Shown: in pieces, positions 8,681-17,868 of the stretch
Position numbering within the stretch: the stretch's first letter is position 1
How the letters are laid out: the number at the start of each line of letters is the position of its first letter
Assembly (NCBI RefSeq): GCF_003432035.1
Contig: NZ_QOHO01000095.1
Location: forward strand, 1-44,763
Direction: 5' to 3'
DNA length: 44,763 nt
DNA from: Lacrimispora amygdalina
GTDB taxonomy: Bacteria; Bacillota; Clostridia; Lachnospirales; Lachnospiraceae
The notes under the pieces: model-generated
The model's input: only the letters and a program-made list of their open reading frames with translations
Database searches by the model: none
Told to the model about the DNA's origin: nothing
Made by a program: the position numbers and the translations under genes

Positions 8681-9265
8681 ATGCAGCTTTTAAAGGACAG
8701 AATACGGAAGGATGGAAAGATCAAGTCCGGTGACGTACTGAAAGTAGACAGCTTTTTAAATCACCAGATGGATATAAAGCTGTTCGTGGAGATCGGAAAA
8801 GAGTTTAAAAGACGATTTGCAGATGAAGAAGTCAACAAGATCCTGACCATTGAGGCCTCCGGTATCGGTATCGCCTGCATTGTGGCTCAGTATTTTGATG
8901 TTCCTGTTGTATTTGCCAAGAAATCCAAGACGAAGAATATTGCCGGAGATGTTTATACTACTCAGGTAGAATCCTTTACCCATGGAAGAACCTATGATGT
9001 GATGGTATCCAAGGAATTTCTGGGTGCTGGTGACAAGGTGCTGCTCATTGACGATTTCTTGGCCAACGGCAAAGCGTTAGAGGGGCTTGCAGCGATTGTA
9101 AGAGACTCCGGCGCAGAACTGGTAGGAGCAGGAATTGTTATAGAGAAGGGATTTCAGCCCGGAGGAGACCATCTTCGTTCTGAAGGAATCCGGGTAGAAT
9201 CCCTGGCAATTGTTGAAAGCATGGATGAAACCACCGGTACCATCTGTTTTCGAGGTGATCGATGA
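8681..9265 (+). CDS. xpt: Xanthine phosphoribosyltransferase
   Basis: Converts xanthine and PRPP to XMP in purine salvage. The 194 residues match B. subtilis Xpt in length and start (MQLLKDRIRKDGKI). The PRPP-binding loop is VLLIDDFLANGKAL, and KKSKTKNI with the YTTQVESFT flexible loop is typical of Xpt/PurR relatives. It follows the lipoprotein gene by 25 bp with a GGGGG-type ribosome binding site and overlaps the HAD gene by ATGA. Xpt genes in Firmicutes often sit behind a purine riboswitch; the 25-bp gap leaves no room for one here. Confidence 0.95.
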   Translation: MQLLKDRIRKDGKIKSGDVLKVDSFLNHQMDIKLFVEIGKEFKRRFADEEVNKILTIEASGIGIACIVAQYFDVPVVFAKKSKTKNIAGDVYTTQVESFTHGRTYDVMVSKEFLGAGDKVLLIDDFLANGKALEGLAAIVRDSGAELVGAGIVIEKGFQPGGDHLRSEGIRVESLAIVESMDETTGTICFRGDR

Positions 9266-10059
9266 CCGGGAAGAGAAAAGCCCTGTTTTTTGATATTGAC
9301 GGCACGCTTTTTTCGGAAATTAACCGTAATGTGCCGGAGAGCGCAAAGCAGGCCGTTGAACGGGCGAGGGAGGCAGGGCATCTGGTATTTATTAATTCCG
9401 GACGCACCTACTGCCTCACCGGACCTATTCGGTCTCTCCTGGAGGTTGACGGCTATTGCTGCGGCTGCGGGACACGGATTGTAGCGGGGAAAGACGTGAT
9501 TTACTCCGCTTCAATTCCTCATGAAACGGGTATTAAAATTAAGAAAATGATCCTGAAATATGGTCTTGACGGGATCTTAGAGGGAACAGAAAGCTGCTAT
9601 TTTAACAAAGAGGAATCTCGGATCGAAAAGGTCAGAATCATGAAGGAGAATGTAGCTTCCGAGGGAAACTGTTCTCCGTTCGGCTGGGATGAAGACTGTT
9701 ATGACTTTGATAAATTCTGCGTTATGGAAGATGAACAAAGTGATATGAAGGGCTTTGCCAGAGAACTGGGATTGGATTTTGATATAATTAACCGGGGCGG
9801 CGGATTTTACGAATGTGTTCCGGCAGGACACTCCAAAGCCACTGCCATTGAGGAAGTAATCAGGTATTATGGAGTGGATCTTTCCGATACATACGTATTC
9901 GGTGACAGCACCAACGATTTATCCATGTTTGAATATGCAAAGAACTGTATTTTAATGGGACACCACAGCGTGGAGCTGGAGCCGTATGCCACCTTCTACA
10001 CAAAGAATGTGGAAGATGACGGAGTGGCTTATGCGATGAAAAAGCTGGGGCTTGTTTAA
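9262..10059 (+). CDS. HAD-superfamily Cof-type phosphatase
   Basis: Haloacid-dehalogenase phosphatase of the Cof/IIB subfamily, 265 residues. Motif I is FFDIDGTLF (nucleophile Asp and second Asp), motif II is INSGRT, the conserved Lys is in the GHSKATAIEE segment, and motif IV is FGDSTND. The large C2-type cap lies between about residues 85 and 190. Such enzymes hydrolyse sugar phosphates, nucleotides or vitamin precursors, and the substrate cannot be assigned. It overlaps xpt by four bases, with AGGTGAT in the xpt end as ribosome binding site, so the two are co-translated; a nucleotide substrate is possible on that basis only. Confidence 0.93.
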   Translation: MTGKRKALFFDIDGTLFSEINRNVPESAKQAVERAREAGHLVFINSGRTYCLTGPIRSLLEVDGYCCGCGTRIVAGKDVIYSASIPHETGIKIKKMILKYGLDGILEGTESCYFNKEESRIEKVRIMKENVASEGNCSPFGWDEDCYDFDKFCVMEDEQSDMKGFARELGLDFDIINRGGGFYECVPAGHSKATAIEEVIRYYGVDLSDTYVFGDSTNDLSMFEYAKNCILMGHHSVELEPYATFYTKNVEDDGVAYAMKKLGLV

Positions 10060-10077
10060 CACACCGGAAAGATATAG

Positions 10078-10117
10078 AAAAAACATGGGACTGGCAATAA
10101 CCGGTCCCATGTTTTTT
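10078..10117. terminator. Bidirectional terminator between convergent genes
   Basis: A-run, ACATGGGACTGG, 6-nt loop, CCGGTCCCATGT, T-run: an 18-bp class stem with one G-U pair, flanked by A6 and T6 so that it works in both directions. It separates the HAD gene from the minus-strand oxidoreductase. Confidence 0.92.
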
Positions 10118-10121
10118 GTGC

Positions 10122-11531
10122 TTAATATAATTTGTTTAAAATGCTTCTGGCAACGCTGATTCCGTTAGCAGAGGCCTGCTGAAGTCCTCTTGTTACAGAG
10201 GCACCATCTCCGATGGCACGCAGTCCCAGCACACTGGTTTCGAAATCACTGTTAACGACTACTTTATTGGAATAGAATTTAACTTCTACACCGTAAAGAA
10301 GAGTCTCGTCGCTGGCAATACCAGGCGTAACCTTATCGAGAGCCAGCAGCATTTCCTTAATATCAACCATAATTCTGTGAGGGAATACCAGGGATAAATC
10401 GCCGGGAACCGCATCCTTTAAGGTGGGAATGAGATTGTTCCGGCACAATCGCTCTTCTGTGGTACGTCTGCCTCTCTGGAAGTCTCCAAAGGTCTGTACC
10501 AGAATTCTTCCGTCACACAGCATGTTGCTTAGCTGTGAGATATGTTTTCCATATTCAATCGGTGTCTTAAAGGGCTTGGTAAAGTTTTTGGATACCAGAA
10601 TCGCGAAGTTTGTGTTATTGGTTTTGTATTCCTGGGATTTGTAGGCATGTCCGTTGACCACAGCCAGTCCGTTCTCATAGTATTCAGTAGCTACCTCACC
10701 GGAAGGATTGGTACAGAAGGTACGTACCTTATCGTCGAAAGTTGGTGTGTAATAAACCAGCTTTGCTTCATAGAGGTTCTTATTCAGGAATTCCATTACT
10801 TCATCCCTGACTTCAACACGGACACCGATATCAACGGTTCCCACCTTTGTCTCAATTCCGTGATTACCGCAGATATGGCTGAACCAGTCAGATCCTTCCC
10901 GCCCGATGGCGGAGACAATCTCAGGAGCCTCGTAAACCTCATCTTTATCAGTAATAATACCTCTGGCCTGATTATCCTCAATGATGATATCCTTAACCAT
11001 GGTATTAAATTCCATCTCCACACCCTGTGTCAGTAAATGCTCCTGGAGACGGGTGTAGATTTTATAGCCTTCCTCCGTACCAAGATGGCGGATGGGGCAT
11101 TCGATCAGCTTTAAATTGGCGTTAATGGCTTTGCGGCGGATCTCCTGAATCTCCTTCTGCTTGTCCACACCGTATACGTTGGTATCAGCGCCGAATTTTA
11201 AATAAATATTGTCAGATTCCTTTAACAGTTCTACGGTTTTGTCATATCCCAGTATTTCCGGAAGATTACCTCCAACATCAGGGGATAACGACAGTTTACC
11301 GTCTGAAAATGCTCCTGCACCTGCAAAGCCAGTGGTGATGGAGCATGGTTTGCAGCCTACGCATACTTTGGTTGTACGTTTGGGACAGGTACGTTTTTCA
11401 ATAGGACGGCCCTTTTCAATCATAAGGATCTTTAAATCCGGTTTTTTCTCGATCAGTTCATAGGCGCAGAAAATACCGGAGGGGCCTGCACCGATGATGA
11501 TCACATCGTAATTTTTTGAAGCTTCCTTCAT
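10122..11531 (-). CDS. FAD-dependent oxidoreductase (COG2509-type)
   Basis: Predicted flavoprotein dehydrogenase of 469 residues. The N-terminal Rossmann motif is VIIIGAGPSGIFCAYEL. A cysteine-rich stretch follows (CPKRTTKVCVGCKPCSITTG), then GAGAFSDGKLSLSPDVGG, and near the end AIGDGASVTRGLQQASANG, the FAD-binding GD motif. The pattern matches the uncharacterised clostridial FAD-dependent proteins related to geranylgeranyl-reductase-like enzymes; the reaction is unknown. Codons are open to 11540, but AGGAG at 11541-11545 spaces correctly (8 nt) only to the ATG at 11531, which I take as the start. It is transcribed alone. Confidence 0.88.
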   Translation of the reverse strand: MKEASKNYDVIIIGAGPSGIFCAYELIEKKPDLKILMIEKGRPIEKRTCPKRTTKVCVGCKPCSITTGFAGAGAFSDGKLSLSPDVGGNLPEILGYDKTVELLKESDNIYLKFGADTNVYGVDKQKEIQEIRRKAINANLKLIECPIRHLGTEEGYKIYTRLQEHLLTQGVEMEFNTMVKDIIIEDNQARGIITDKDEVYEAPEIVSAIGREGSDWFSHICGNHGIETKVGTVDIGVRVEVRDEVMEFLNKNLYEAKLVYYTPTFDDKVRTFCTNPSGEVATEYYENGLAVVNGHAYKSQEYKTNNTNFAILVSKNFTKPFKTPIEYGKHISQLSNMLCDGRILVQTFGDFQRGRRTTEERLCRNNLIPTLKDAVPGDLSLVFPHRIMVDIKEMLLALDKVTPGIASDETLLYGVEVKFYSNKVVVNSDFETSVLGLRAIGDGASVTRGLQQASANGISVARSILNKLY

Positions 11532-11716
11532 GAACATCACTCCTTTTTCCTTCTAACCCTTATAGTCAACTATTGAGGTAGTTGGTAGAAACGTTCAACC
11601 AATTTTGAACTTATATAAGCGCAACGGTTTTATTTTATCATAATGGAAGGAGGTATGACAAGGTACATGAGTATAAAATTTCTATAACATGGATGATTGC
11701 CCCAGCATCCTTTTCT

Positions 11717-13375
11717 TTAAATATACTGCTTTAATGTCCGGTTGATTTTATTCCTGGTTAAAGTTAAATATGCAGATGATTTTGGATAAGTATCAAATGT
11801 AATCGGTTCCGATAGATCCTCTTCCAAAAGCTTTATCACAGCTTCCCTGCCGATATACTGTTCCAGCAGTTTTAGCGCCCTGTGATCCTGTATAGCTTCA
11901 TTTAGAATCATAAGGCGTATGGATTCCTCCGGATTCTTATCCGCTCCGGGATAAACTAAAAATGCATCACCGGAAGGAAAACTCCCTCCGCTGTCAGTAA
12001 CCAGGTAGGGATTAATATGTTCCTTGGAATATTCAGAATTATAGAAGTTAAAACCCCAGTGGAGTATTCCTTCAATTCCGAACTTATAGACCTGGATTCC
12101 ATAGATGCGGTTCCGCTCTGATGGCATGGCCATAAAGCGGTTGGCAACACCCACACACTGTGCAGTGCAATAGTAACTCCATAAATGAGGAACACCGTGC
12201 TGCAAAAATGGTTCGATGTGGTCGGTGGCACAAACTGGACGCTCAGACAGACCTGCTTCATAAAAAGTATATTCGGATAGGGCATCAATCAGCTTACAGC
12301 CCTTTAAATGGCTCATTACGGATTCTCTGGCTGCGGCATAAGATTCCAGATGGGCACTTCTTGGTTCGTCTGAAATATGAAACCAGGTATCGTCGAGAAT
12401 ACCAAGAATTTTCAGTTCCTCCTTCAGCGCAGGAAGAAACTGATTGAGAAAACAGGTGTATTCACCTATGGCAGGGGTATGCCAGCCAAACCGTCTGACC
12501 GTCTCTCCGTTTTTCATCACCAGTATCTTTGGGGCAAAGCCTGCTCCCCACTGGGTAAACAGATGTGCCATTTCAAAATATTTAATACCGGAAGCCTTAC
12601 AGATCGCCACCCACCGTTTCAGCCGGGTAAAATCAAACTGATACTGGTTGTTTTCTTCCGTTATTTCAACCAGCTGTATGGTCGTCCGTTCCCCGCCCCT
12701 GGCAGTATCAAGAGGAGGGGTAAAGATGGGAGTAAGTATCATGTTCATGCCCTTTTTACCATAAAGGGTTATAAAATTTTCAAGGATATGCCAGTGCTCT
12801 TCCGAAAATACGGAAACATTATAATAATCAGCCAGACAGTCTCCGTGAAACCATTCCGTATGAATCAGCTCCTGATCCGGCAATGATGCAGGAATGACTT
12901 CGATTGCAGCAGTAACTGAGGCCACTGTTAATTCTGCTCCATTAATCAGTGAAACCGTGATGGGATAAACCCCACCAGGGATATCATGGGTAAGTGACAG
13001 GTCAATCCAAAGGCTTTGCCACACACCGGGAAGGAGCACAAATTCATCCGGATCCAGATTTCTAAGGAGATCCGGATAAAGCCCTGGTGTATAGCGGAGA
13101 TAATTGCTGTCCCGTTTAACATGGGCCGGATATGCAGAGGGAACAGAGATCACCTGGCGGATCCTGATATATTTTTTTAATGCAGAGCTGATATCAACCC
13201 GCAGAGTTTCTTTCTCATTTCCGGTAAAAGAGCAGGCGGCCTGAAAGGAAACAGTTTCGCCGTAAAGCCCGCTAAGGCGGCAGCATTCCGGAAAGAATAA
13301 GGGCTCTTCATCGGCAAAAACCTTGTTTAGTGAGCTTAAAAGAATCATCCGGTAATAATTGTTCTGTTTTTCCAT
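11717..13375 (-). CDS. DUF4091-domain protein, putative glycoside hydrolase-like
   Basis: Protein of 552 residues with no signal peptide, so probably cytoplasmic. The N-terminal third is beta-rich, like the sandwich preceding DUF4091 catalytic modules. The middle resembles a TIM barrel (NMILTPIFTPPL, YFEMAHLFTQWGAGFAPK, WFHISDEPR). The C-terminal part (about 410-552) matches the DUF4091 pattern: GILHWGFNFYN, DAFLVYPGADKNPEESIR, then a helical region. ISDEP offers acidic candidates for catalysis. AGGGAGGA precedes the ATG. The family is thought to act on carbohydrates, but no reaction is established. It stands alone, with no sugar transporter or regulator beside it. Confidence 0.8.
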   Translation of the reverse strand: MEKQNNYYRMILLSSLNKVFADEEPLFFPECCRLSGLYGETVSFQAACSFTGNEKETLRVDISSALKKYIRIRQVISVPSAYPAHVKRDSNYLRYTPGLYPDLLRNLDPDEFVLLPGVWQSLWIDLSLTHDIPGGVYPITVSLINGAELTVASVTAAIEVIPASLPDQELIHTEWFHGDCLADYYNVSVFSEEHWHILENFITLYGKKGMNMILTPIFTPPLDTARGGERTTIQLVEITEENNQYQFDFTRLKRWVAICKASGIKYFEMAHLFTQWGAGFAPKILVMKNGETVRRFGWHTPAIGEYTCFLNQFLPALKEELKILGILDDTWFHISDEPRSAHLESYAAARESVMSHLKGCKLIDALSEYTFYEAGLSERPVCATDHIEPFLQHGVPHLWSYYCTAQCVGVANRFMAMPSERNRIYGIQVYKFGIEGILHWGFNFYNSEYSKEHINPYLVTDSGGSFPSGDAFLVYPGADKNPEESIRLMILNEAIQDHRALKLLEQYIGREAVIKLLEEDLSEPITFDTYPKSSAYLTLTRNKINRTLKQYI

Positions 13376-13458
13376 GTCGTTATTCCTCCCTAAATAGTTA
13401 CATTATAACCTCCTGTGTATCTGTTATCAATGGAATAAAATAAATCTGTCATTCTGCC

Positions 13459-13487
13459 TTTACATCCTTCTTTTAAACTGTTAAAAT
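13459..13487 (+). promoter_or_regulatory. Sigma-A promoter of pth-mfd
   Basis: TTTACA at 13459-13464, 17-bp spacer, TAAAAT at 13482-13487 preceded by TG-rich sequence. Transcription would start at about 13494 and give a leader of about 117 nt with two hairpins before pth. Confidence 0.65.
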
Positions 13488-13497
13488 GAAAAGAATC

Positions 13498-13554
13498 GCG
13501 TTAGGTACCCCTGTATGGGAAATCTAACGCTTTTCGGGCGTTCATAAAACGCCC
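13498..13554 (+). promoter_or_regulatory. Structured 5' leader of pth-mfd
   Basis: Hairpin 1: GCGTTAG (13498-13504) with CTAACGC (13524-13530), enclosing a CCC/GGG inner stem and followed by TTTT. Hairpin 2: GGGCGTT (13536-13542) with AACGCCC (13548-13554), 5-nt loop. AACGC of hairpin 1 can instead pair with GCGTT of hairpin 2, and another AACGC lies at about 13567-13571, so alternative folds are possible. I do not recognise it as a known riboswitch or T-box. Confidence 0.5.
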
Positions 13555-13610
13555 CCATCAGTCATGAAACGCAACTGCTGTTAATATAGACAATAATAAG
13601 GAGAATCATC

Positions 13611-14177
13611 ATGTACATCATCGCAGGATTAGGTAATCCAACAAGAGAATATGATAAAACAAGACACAACGTAGGTTTTGAGGCTATTGATGTTCTGGCG
13701 GACAAACTTGGAATCCGCATGACAGAAAAGAAGCACAAAGCTGTGTACGGTATGGGAATGGCGGGATTTAAAAAGGTGATTCTTTCAAAACCCCAGACCT
13801 ATATGAATTTAAGCGGAGAGAGTATTCGCTCAATGGCTGACTTTTACAAGGTGGAGCCTGAGAATATTATCGTCATCTGTGATGACATCAACCTTTCAGA
13901 GGGGCAGCTTCGCATTCGTCTGAAAGGAAGCGCCGGCGGCCACAACGGGCTGAAAAATATCATTCAGCATTTAGGAACCCAGGAATTTCCAAGAATCAGA
14001 GTCGGAGTGGGAGAAAAGCCAAAAGAGATGGATCTGGCAGACTATGTGCTGGGGCGGTTCCCGAAAGAGCAGGAGTCTGTAATGGCCGATGCTTACCGTG
14101 CGGCAGCAGAAGCGTCAATCATGATGGTGGAAGATGGCGCCGAAAAGGCGATGAATTATTTCAACAGGAAGAAATAA
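13611..14177 (+). CDS. pth: Peptidyl-tRNA hydrolase
   Basis: Releases tRNA from prematurely dropped peptidyl-tRNA. The 188 residues are the standard Pth length. GLGNPTREYDKTRHNVGFE carries the catalytic His19 and the Asn ligands; SKPQTYMNLSGES, ICDDINL (the catalytic Asp pair) and KGSAGGHNGLKNI are all present. It starts 12 nt after AAGGAG. In B. subtilis the orthologue (spoVC) heads the same cluster with mfd next; here mfd follows by 9 bp. Confidence 0.98.
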   Translation: MYIIAGLGNPTREYDKTRHNVGFEAIDVLADKLGIRMTEKKHKAVYGMGMAGFKKVILSKPQTYMNLSGESIRSMADFYKVEPENIIVICDDINLSEGQLRIRLKGSAGGHNGLKNIIQHLGTQEFPRIRVGVGEKPKEMDLADYVLGRFPKEQESVMADAYRAAAEASIMMVEDGAEKAMNYFNRKK

Positions 14178-14186
14178 GGAGATTTC

Positions 14187-17100
14187 ATGAACGATCTATT
14201 TGAGAAACCATTAAAGGAACTGAAGGATTTTGAGGGTCTTTGCTCTGATCTGGCTAAGAAAGCCGGACCAGTCATGGCAAGCGGCTGTATGGATTCCCAG
14301 AAGGTTCATCTGATGTATGAAGCGGCAAAACAGGAAGGTCTCAAACTGGTAGTGACATATGACGATACCAGGGCAAGAGAGATCTATGAGGACCTTCGCT
14401 TTTTCGATTCCAACGCGTGGCTTTATCCTGCAAGGGACTTGCTGTTTTTCAATGCGGATATCCATGGAAACCTGCTTACCAAGCAGAGAATGGCGGTTTT
14501 CCGTCATTTGATGGAACAGTCCTCCGGCTGGGTGGTAACTACCTTTGACGGCTTAATGGACCATCTCATGCCACTGGCTGATTTGAAAAAACAGGCGCTT
14601 TTCGTTGAAAGCGGTCAGATCATTGATGTGGAACTATGGAAGAAGCGGCTTACACAACTGGGATATGAACGTATGGGCCAGGTGGATGGAATGGGACAGT
14701 TTTCCATCCGCGGAGGTATCATAGACATTTTCCCGTTAACAGAAGAGCTTCCTGTCCGAATTGAACTTTGGGACAATGAGGTGGACTCCATCCGAACCTT
14801 TGATTTGGAAAGCCAGAGATCCATAGAGCAGCTTGATGAGATCTGCATTTATCCGGCGACAGAAATGGTTCTTACATCCCAGCAGATTAATGAGGGCATG
14901 GAGGAACTTCAAAAGGAGCTGAAAAAATATGAAAAGGATTTGAGGGCGCAGTCAAAGATTGAGGAAGCAGCCAGGATCCGTTCCATAGTATCAGAACTCA
15001 TAGAAGGCTTAAAGGAGGGCTGGAAGCAGCACGGACTTGATGGCTATATTCATTATTTCTGCAAGGGAAGTGTTTCCTTCCTGGATTATTTTTCCCCTGA
15101 AAATACGGTTTTTTTTCTGGATGAGCCGGAGCGGCTTAAGGAAAAGGGAGAGACCGTTGAGATGGAATTTCGGGAAAGTATGATTCACCGGCTGGAAAAC
15201 GGATATCTCCTTCCGGGCCAGACCAATCTTCTCTATCCGGCAAAAGAGATGTTAGCCCGAATTCAGATGAAAAGAGGAGTTTATTTAACCGGTCTGGAAC
15301 AGAAGCTGTCAGGCTTTGTGGTAAAAAACCGCTACAGCTTTCAGGTTAAGAACGTAAATTCCTACCAGAACAGTTTCGAACTGCTTATCAAGGATCTAAC
15401 CAGATGGAAACGGGAAGGATACCGGGTCATTCTTCTATCCGCTTCCAGAACCAGGGCCAGCCGCCTGGCCGGTGATTTAAGGGAATATGATTTACGTGCG
15501 TACTATCCGGATGACAAGGATGGGGAACGTGAGGTAAAACCAGGGGAGATCCTGGTTACTTACGGCAGCATTCACCGCGGCTTTGAATATCCCATGATTA
15601 AATTCCTGGTCATTACCGAAGGCGATATGTTCGGCATGGAAAAGAAGAAGCGCAAACGGAAAAAGACGGTGTATGAAGGCACCAGAATCCAGAACTTCTC
15701 TGACCTTTCCGTAGGCGATTATGTGGTACATGAAGACCATGGTCTGGGAATTTACCGGGGAATTGAAAAGATTGAACAGGATGGCGTGATCAAGGATTAC
15801 TTAAAGGTGGAATATGCGGAAAACGGCAATCTGTACCTTCCTGCCACAAGGCTTGACGGAATCCAGAAATATGCCGGTGCTGAAGCAAAGAAGCCAAAAC
15901 TCAACCGCCTTGGAGGAGACCAGTGGAATAAAACAAAAACCAGAGTAAAGGGTGCTGTAAAAGAGATTGCAAAAGACCTGGTTATGCTGTATGCAGCTAG
16001 ACAGCAGACACACGGATTCCGGTACGGCGAGGATACAGTCTGGCAGAAGGAATTTGAGGAGATGTTTCCTTACGAGGAGACCGAGGACCAGTGGGATGCA
16101 ATTGAATCCACAAAAGCAGATATGGAAAGCGGCAGGATCATGGACCGCCTAATCTGCGGAGATGTGGGATACGGCAAGACAGAAATTGCTCTGAGGGCGG
16201 CTTTTAAAGCAGTACAGGAAGGCAAACAGGTTGTCTATCTGGTTCCCACCACTATTCTGGCTCAACAGCATTATAACACCTTTGCGCAGAGAATGAAGGA
16301 CTTTCCGGTACGGGTGGATTTAATGTCCCGGTTTAAGACCTCTGCCCAGGTTAAGAAAACAGTGGAAGACTTAAGAAAAGGAATGGTGGATATCGTGGTT
16401 GGTACCCACCGGGTTTTATCCAAAGATGTACAGTTTAAAGATCTGGGACTATTAATCATTGATGAAGAGCAGCGTTTCGGAGTAGCCCATAAGGAGAAGA
16501 TCAAACAGTTAAAGGAAAATATTGATGTTCTGACCCTCACGGCAACCCCGATCCCCAGGACGCTTCATATGAGCCTTGTGGGAATCCGGGATATGAGTGT
16601 GCTGGAAGAGCCTCCGGTTGACCGAATGCCCATACAGACTTATGTAATGGAGCATAACGACGAAATGGTCCGGGAAGCAATTCACAGGGAGTTGTCAAGG
16701 GGAGGACAGGTTTATTATGTATACAACCGGGTTAACAATATCGATGAGGTGGCAAACCATATTGCTAAGCTGGTTCCTGAGGCCGTGGTCACATTTGCCC
16801 ACGGACAGATGCACGAGCATGAGCTGGAGCGGATCATGTTTGATTTTGTGAATGGGGAAATAGATGTTCTGGTATGCACAACGATTATTGAGACAGGGCT
16901 TGATATTTCCAATGCCAATACCATGATTATCCAGGATGCAGACCGAATGGGTCTTTCCCAGCTTTACCAGCTAAGAGGCCGGGTAGGCCGTTCCAGCCGT
17001 ACCGCATATGCATTTCTTATGTATAAGCGGGATAAAATGCTGAAGGAAGAGGCAGAGAAACGCCTTCAGGCAATCCGGGAATTCACGGAACTTGGTTCAG

Positions 17101-17723
17101 GTATCAAAATTGCCATGAGAGATCTGGAGATAAGGGGAGCAGGCAATGTTCTGGGTGCAGAACAGCACGGTCACATGGAAGCTGTGGGATATGATCTTTA
17201 CTGTAAACTTCTAAACCAGGCAGTTCTGGAACTGAAGGGGGAGAGAAAAGAAGAGGATACCTACGAAACCGTTGTAGACTGCGATATCGATGCCTATATT
17301 CCAACCTCATATATTAAAAATGAATATCAGAAGCTTGATATTTATAAGCGTATTTCTTCTATTGAGACTGAAGATGAGCATATGGATATGCAGGATGAAC
17401 TGATGGACCGTTTCGGCGAGATGCCAAAGCCGGTTGAGAATCTTCTTAAGGTTGCAGCATTAAAGGCCCTTGCACACAGTGCATACGTGACGGAGGTGAA
17501 TATAAACCGCCAGGAAATCCGGCTTACCATGTACCGGAATGCAAAGCTGAAGGTGGAAGGAATTCCAAAGATTATCGAAGAATACCGGGGAGATTTGAAA
17601 TTCCATATGGGAGAAGAGCCTAAGTTTGCTTACCTTGACCGAAAGAAAAATGCAACAACAGATGTAATGATAAGCCAGGCAGAGGTCATCTTAAAGCAGA
17701 TTGTGAAATTATCTGAAAAATAG
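14187..17723 (+). CDS. mfd: Transcription-repair coupling factor
   Basis: ATP-driven translocase that removes stalled RNA polymerase from DNA lesions and recruits UvrA. The 1178 residues are full length. In order: UvrB-homology region D1-D2 (about 1-340), D3, the RNA polymerase interaction domain (about 500-575, from DLSVGDYVVHEDHGLGIYRG), a RecG-like SF2 helicase with Walker A GDVGYGKTE (Lys664) and Walker B DEEQ (759-762), the TRG region (MGLSQLYQLRGRVGRSSR), and the C-terminal D7 domain. It lies 9 bp after pth with AAGGAG, so it is in the same operon. The Fin gene that sits between pth and mfd in B. subtilis is absent. Confidence 0.98.
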   Translation: MNDLFEKPLKELKDFEGLCSDLAKKAGPVMASGCMDSQKVHLMYEAAKQEGLKLVVTYDDTRAREIYEDLRFFDSNAWLYPARDLLFFNADIHGNLLTKQRMAVFRHLMEQSSGWVVTTFDGLMDHLMPLADLKKQALFVESGQIIDVELWKKRLTQLGYERMGQVDGMGQFSIRGGIIDIFPLTEELPVRIELWDNEVDSIRTFDLESQRSIEQLDEICIYPATEMVLTSQQINEGMEELQKELKKYEKDLRAQSKIEEAARIRSIVSELIEGLKEGWKQHGLDGYIHYFCKGSVSFLDYFSPENTVFFLDEPERLKEKGETVEMEFRESMIHRLENGYLLPGQTNLLYPAKEMLARIQMKRGVYLTGLEQKLSGFVVKNRYSFQVKNVNSYQNSFELLIKDLTRWKREGYRVILLSASRTRASRLAGDLREYDLRAYYPDDKDGEREVKPGEILVTYGSIHRGFEYPMIKFLVITEGDMFGMEKKKRKRKKTVYEGTRIQNFSDLSVGDYVVHEDHGLGIYRGIEKIEQDGVIKDYLKVEYAENGNLYLPATRLDGIQKYAGAEAKKPKLNRLGGDQWNKTKTRVKGAVKEIAKDLVMLYAARQQTHGFRYGEDTVWQKEFEEMFPYEETEDQWDAIESTKADMESGRIMDRLICGDVGYGKTEIALRAAFKAVQEGKQVVYLVPTTILAQQHYNTFAQRMKDFPVRVDLMSRFKTSAQVKKTVEDLRKGMVDIVVGTHRVLSKDVQFKDLGLLIIDEEQRFGVAHKEKIKQLKENIDVLTLTATPIPRTLHMSLVGIRDMSVLEEPPVDRMPIQTYVMEHNDEMVREAIHRELSRGGQVYYVYNRVNNIDEVANHIAKLVPEAVVTFAHGQMHEHELERIMFDFVNGEIDVLVCTTIIETGLDISNANTMIIQDADRMGLSQLYQLRGRVGRSSRTAYAFLMYKRDKMLKEEAEKRLQAIREFTELGSGIKIAMRDLEIRGAGNVLGAEQHGHMEAVGYDLYCKLLNQAVLELKGERKEEDTYETVVDCDIDAYIPTSYIKNEYQKLDIYKRISSIETEDEHMDMQDELMDRFGEMPKPVENLLKVAALKALAHSAYVTEVNINRQEIRLTMYRNAKLKVEGIPKIIEEYRGDLKFHMGEEPKFAYLDRKKNATTDVMISQAEVILKQIVKLSEK

Positions 17724-17765
17724 CGAAAAATATAAAATATAACTAAAAAAATACAGCTTGTCTGG

Positions 17766-17793
17766 TTGATTTTTTGGCATTATGTGATATAAT
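17766..17793 (+). promoter_or_regulatory. Sigma-A promoter of the 61-residue gene
   Basis: TTGATT at 17766-17771, 16-bp spacer, perfect TATAAT at 17788-17793, in the 145-bp gap after mfd. A small GGGATTAAGTCCC hairpin follows the predicted start site. Confidence 0.65.
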
Positions 17794-17868
17794 AATAGTA
17801 GAAGATGGGATTAAGTCCCGGATGCTTTCTTACTTCAATACATTTTGTTTCGAAGAAAGGTGGTAGCT

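Noticed and set aside
11640-11690. Mini-ORF behind GGAGG on the plus strand (about 10 codons).
   Set aside because: The spacing to the first ATG is too short, the frame is tiny, and the site sits in an intergenic stretch of minus-strand genes.
13498-13554. T-box or known riboswitch before pth.
   Set aside because: No T-box AGGGTGGAACCGCG-like sequence and no pattern I know from metabolite aptamers; reported as an unidentified leader.
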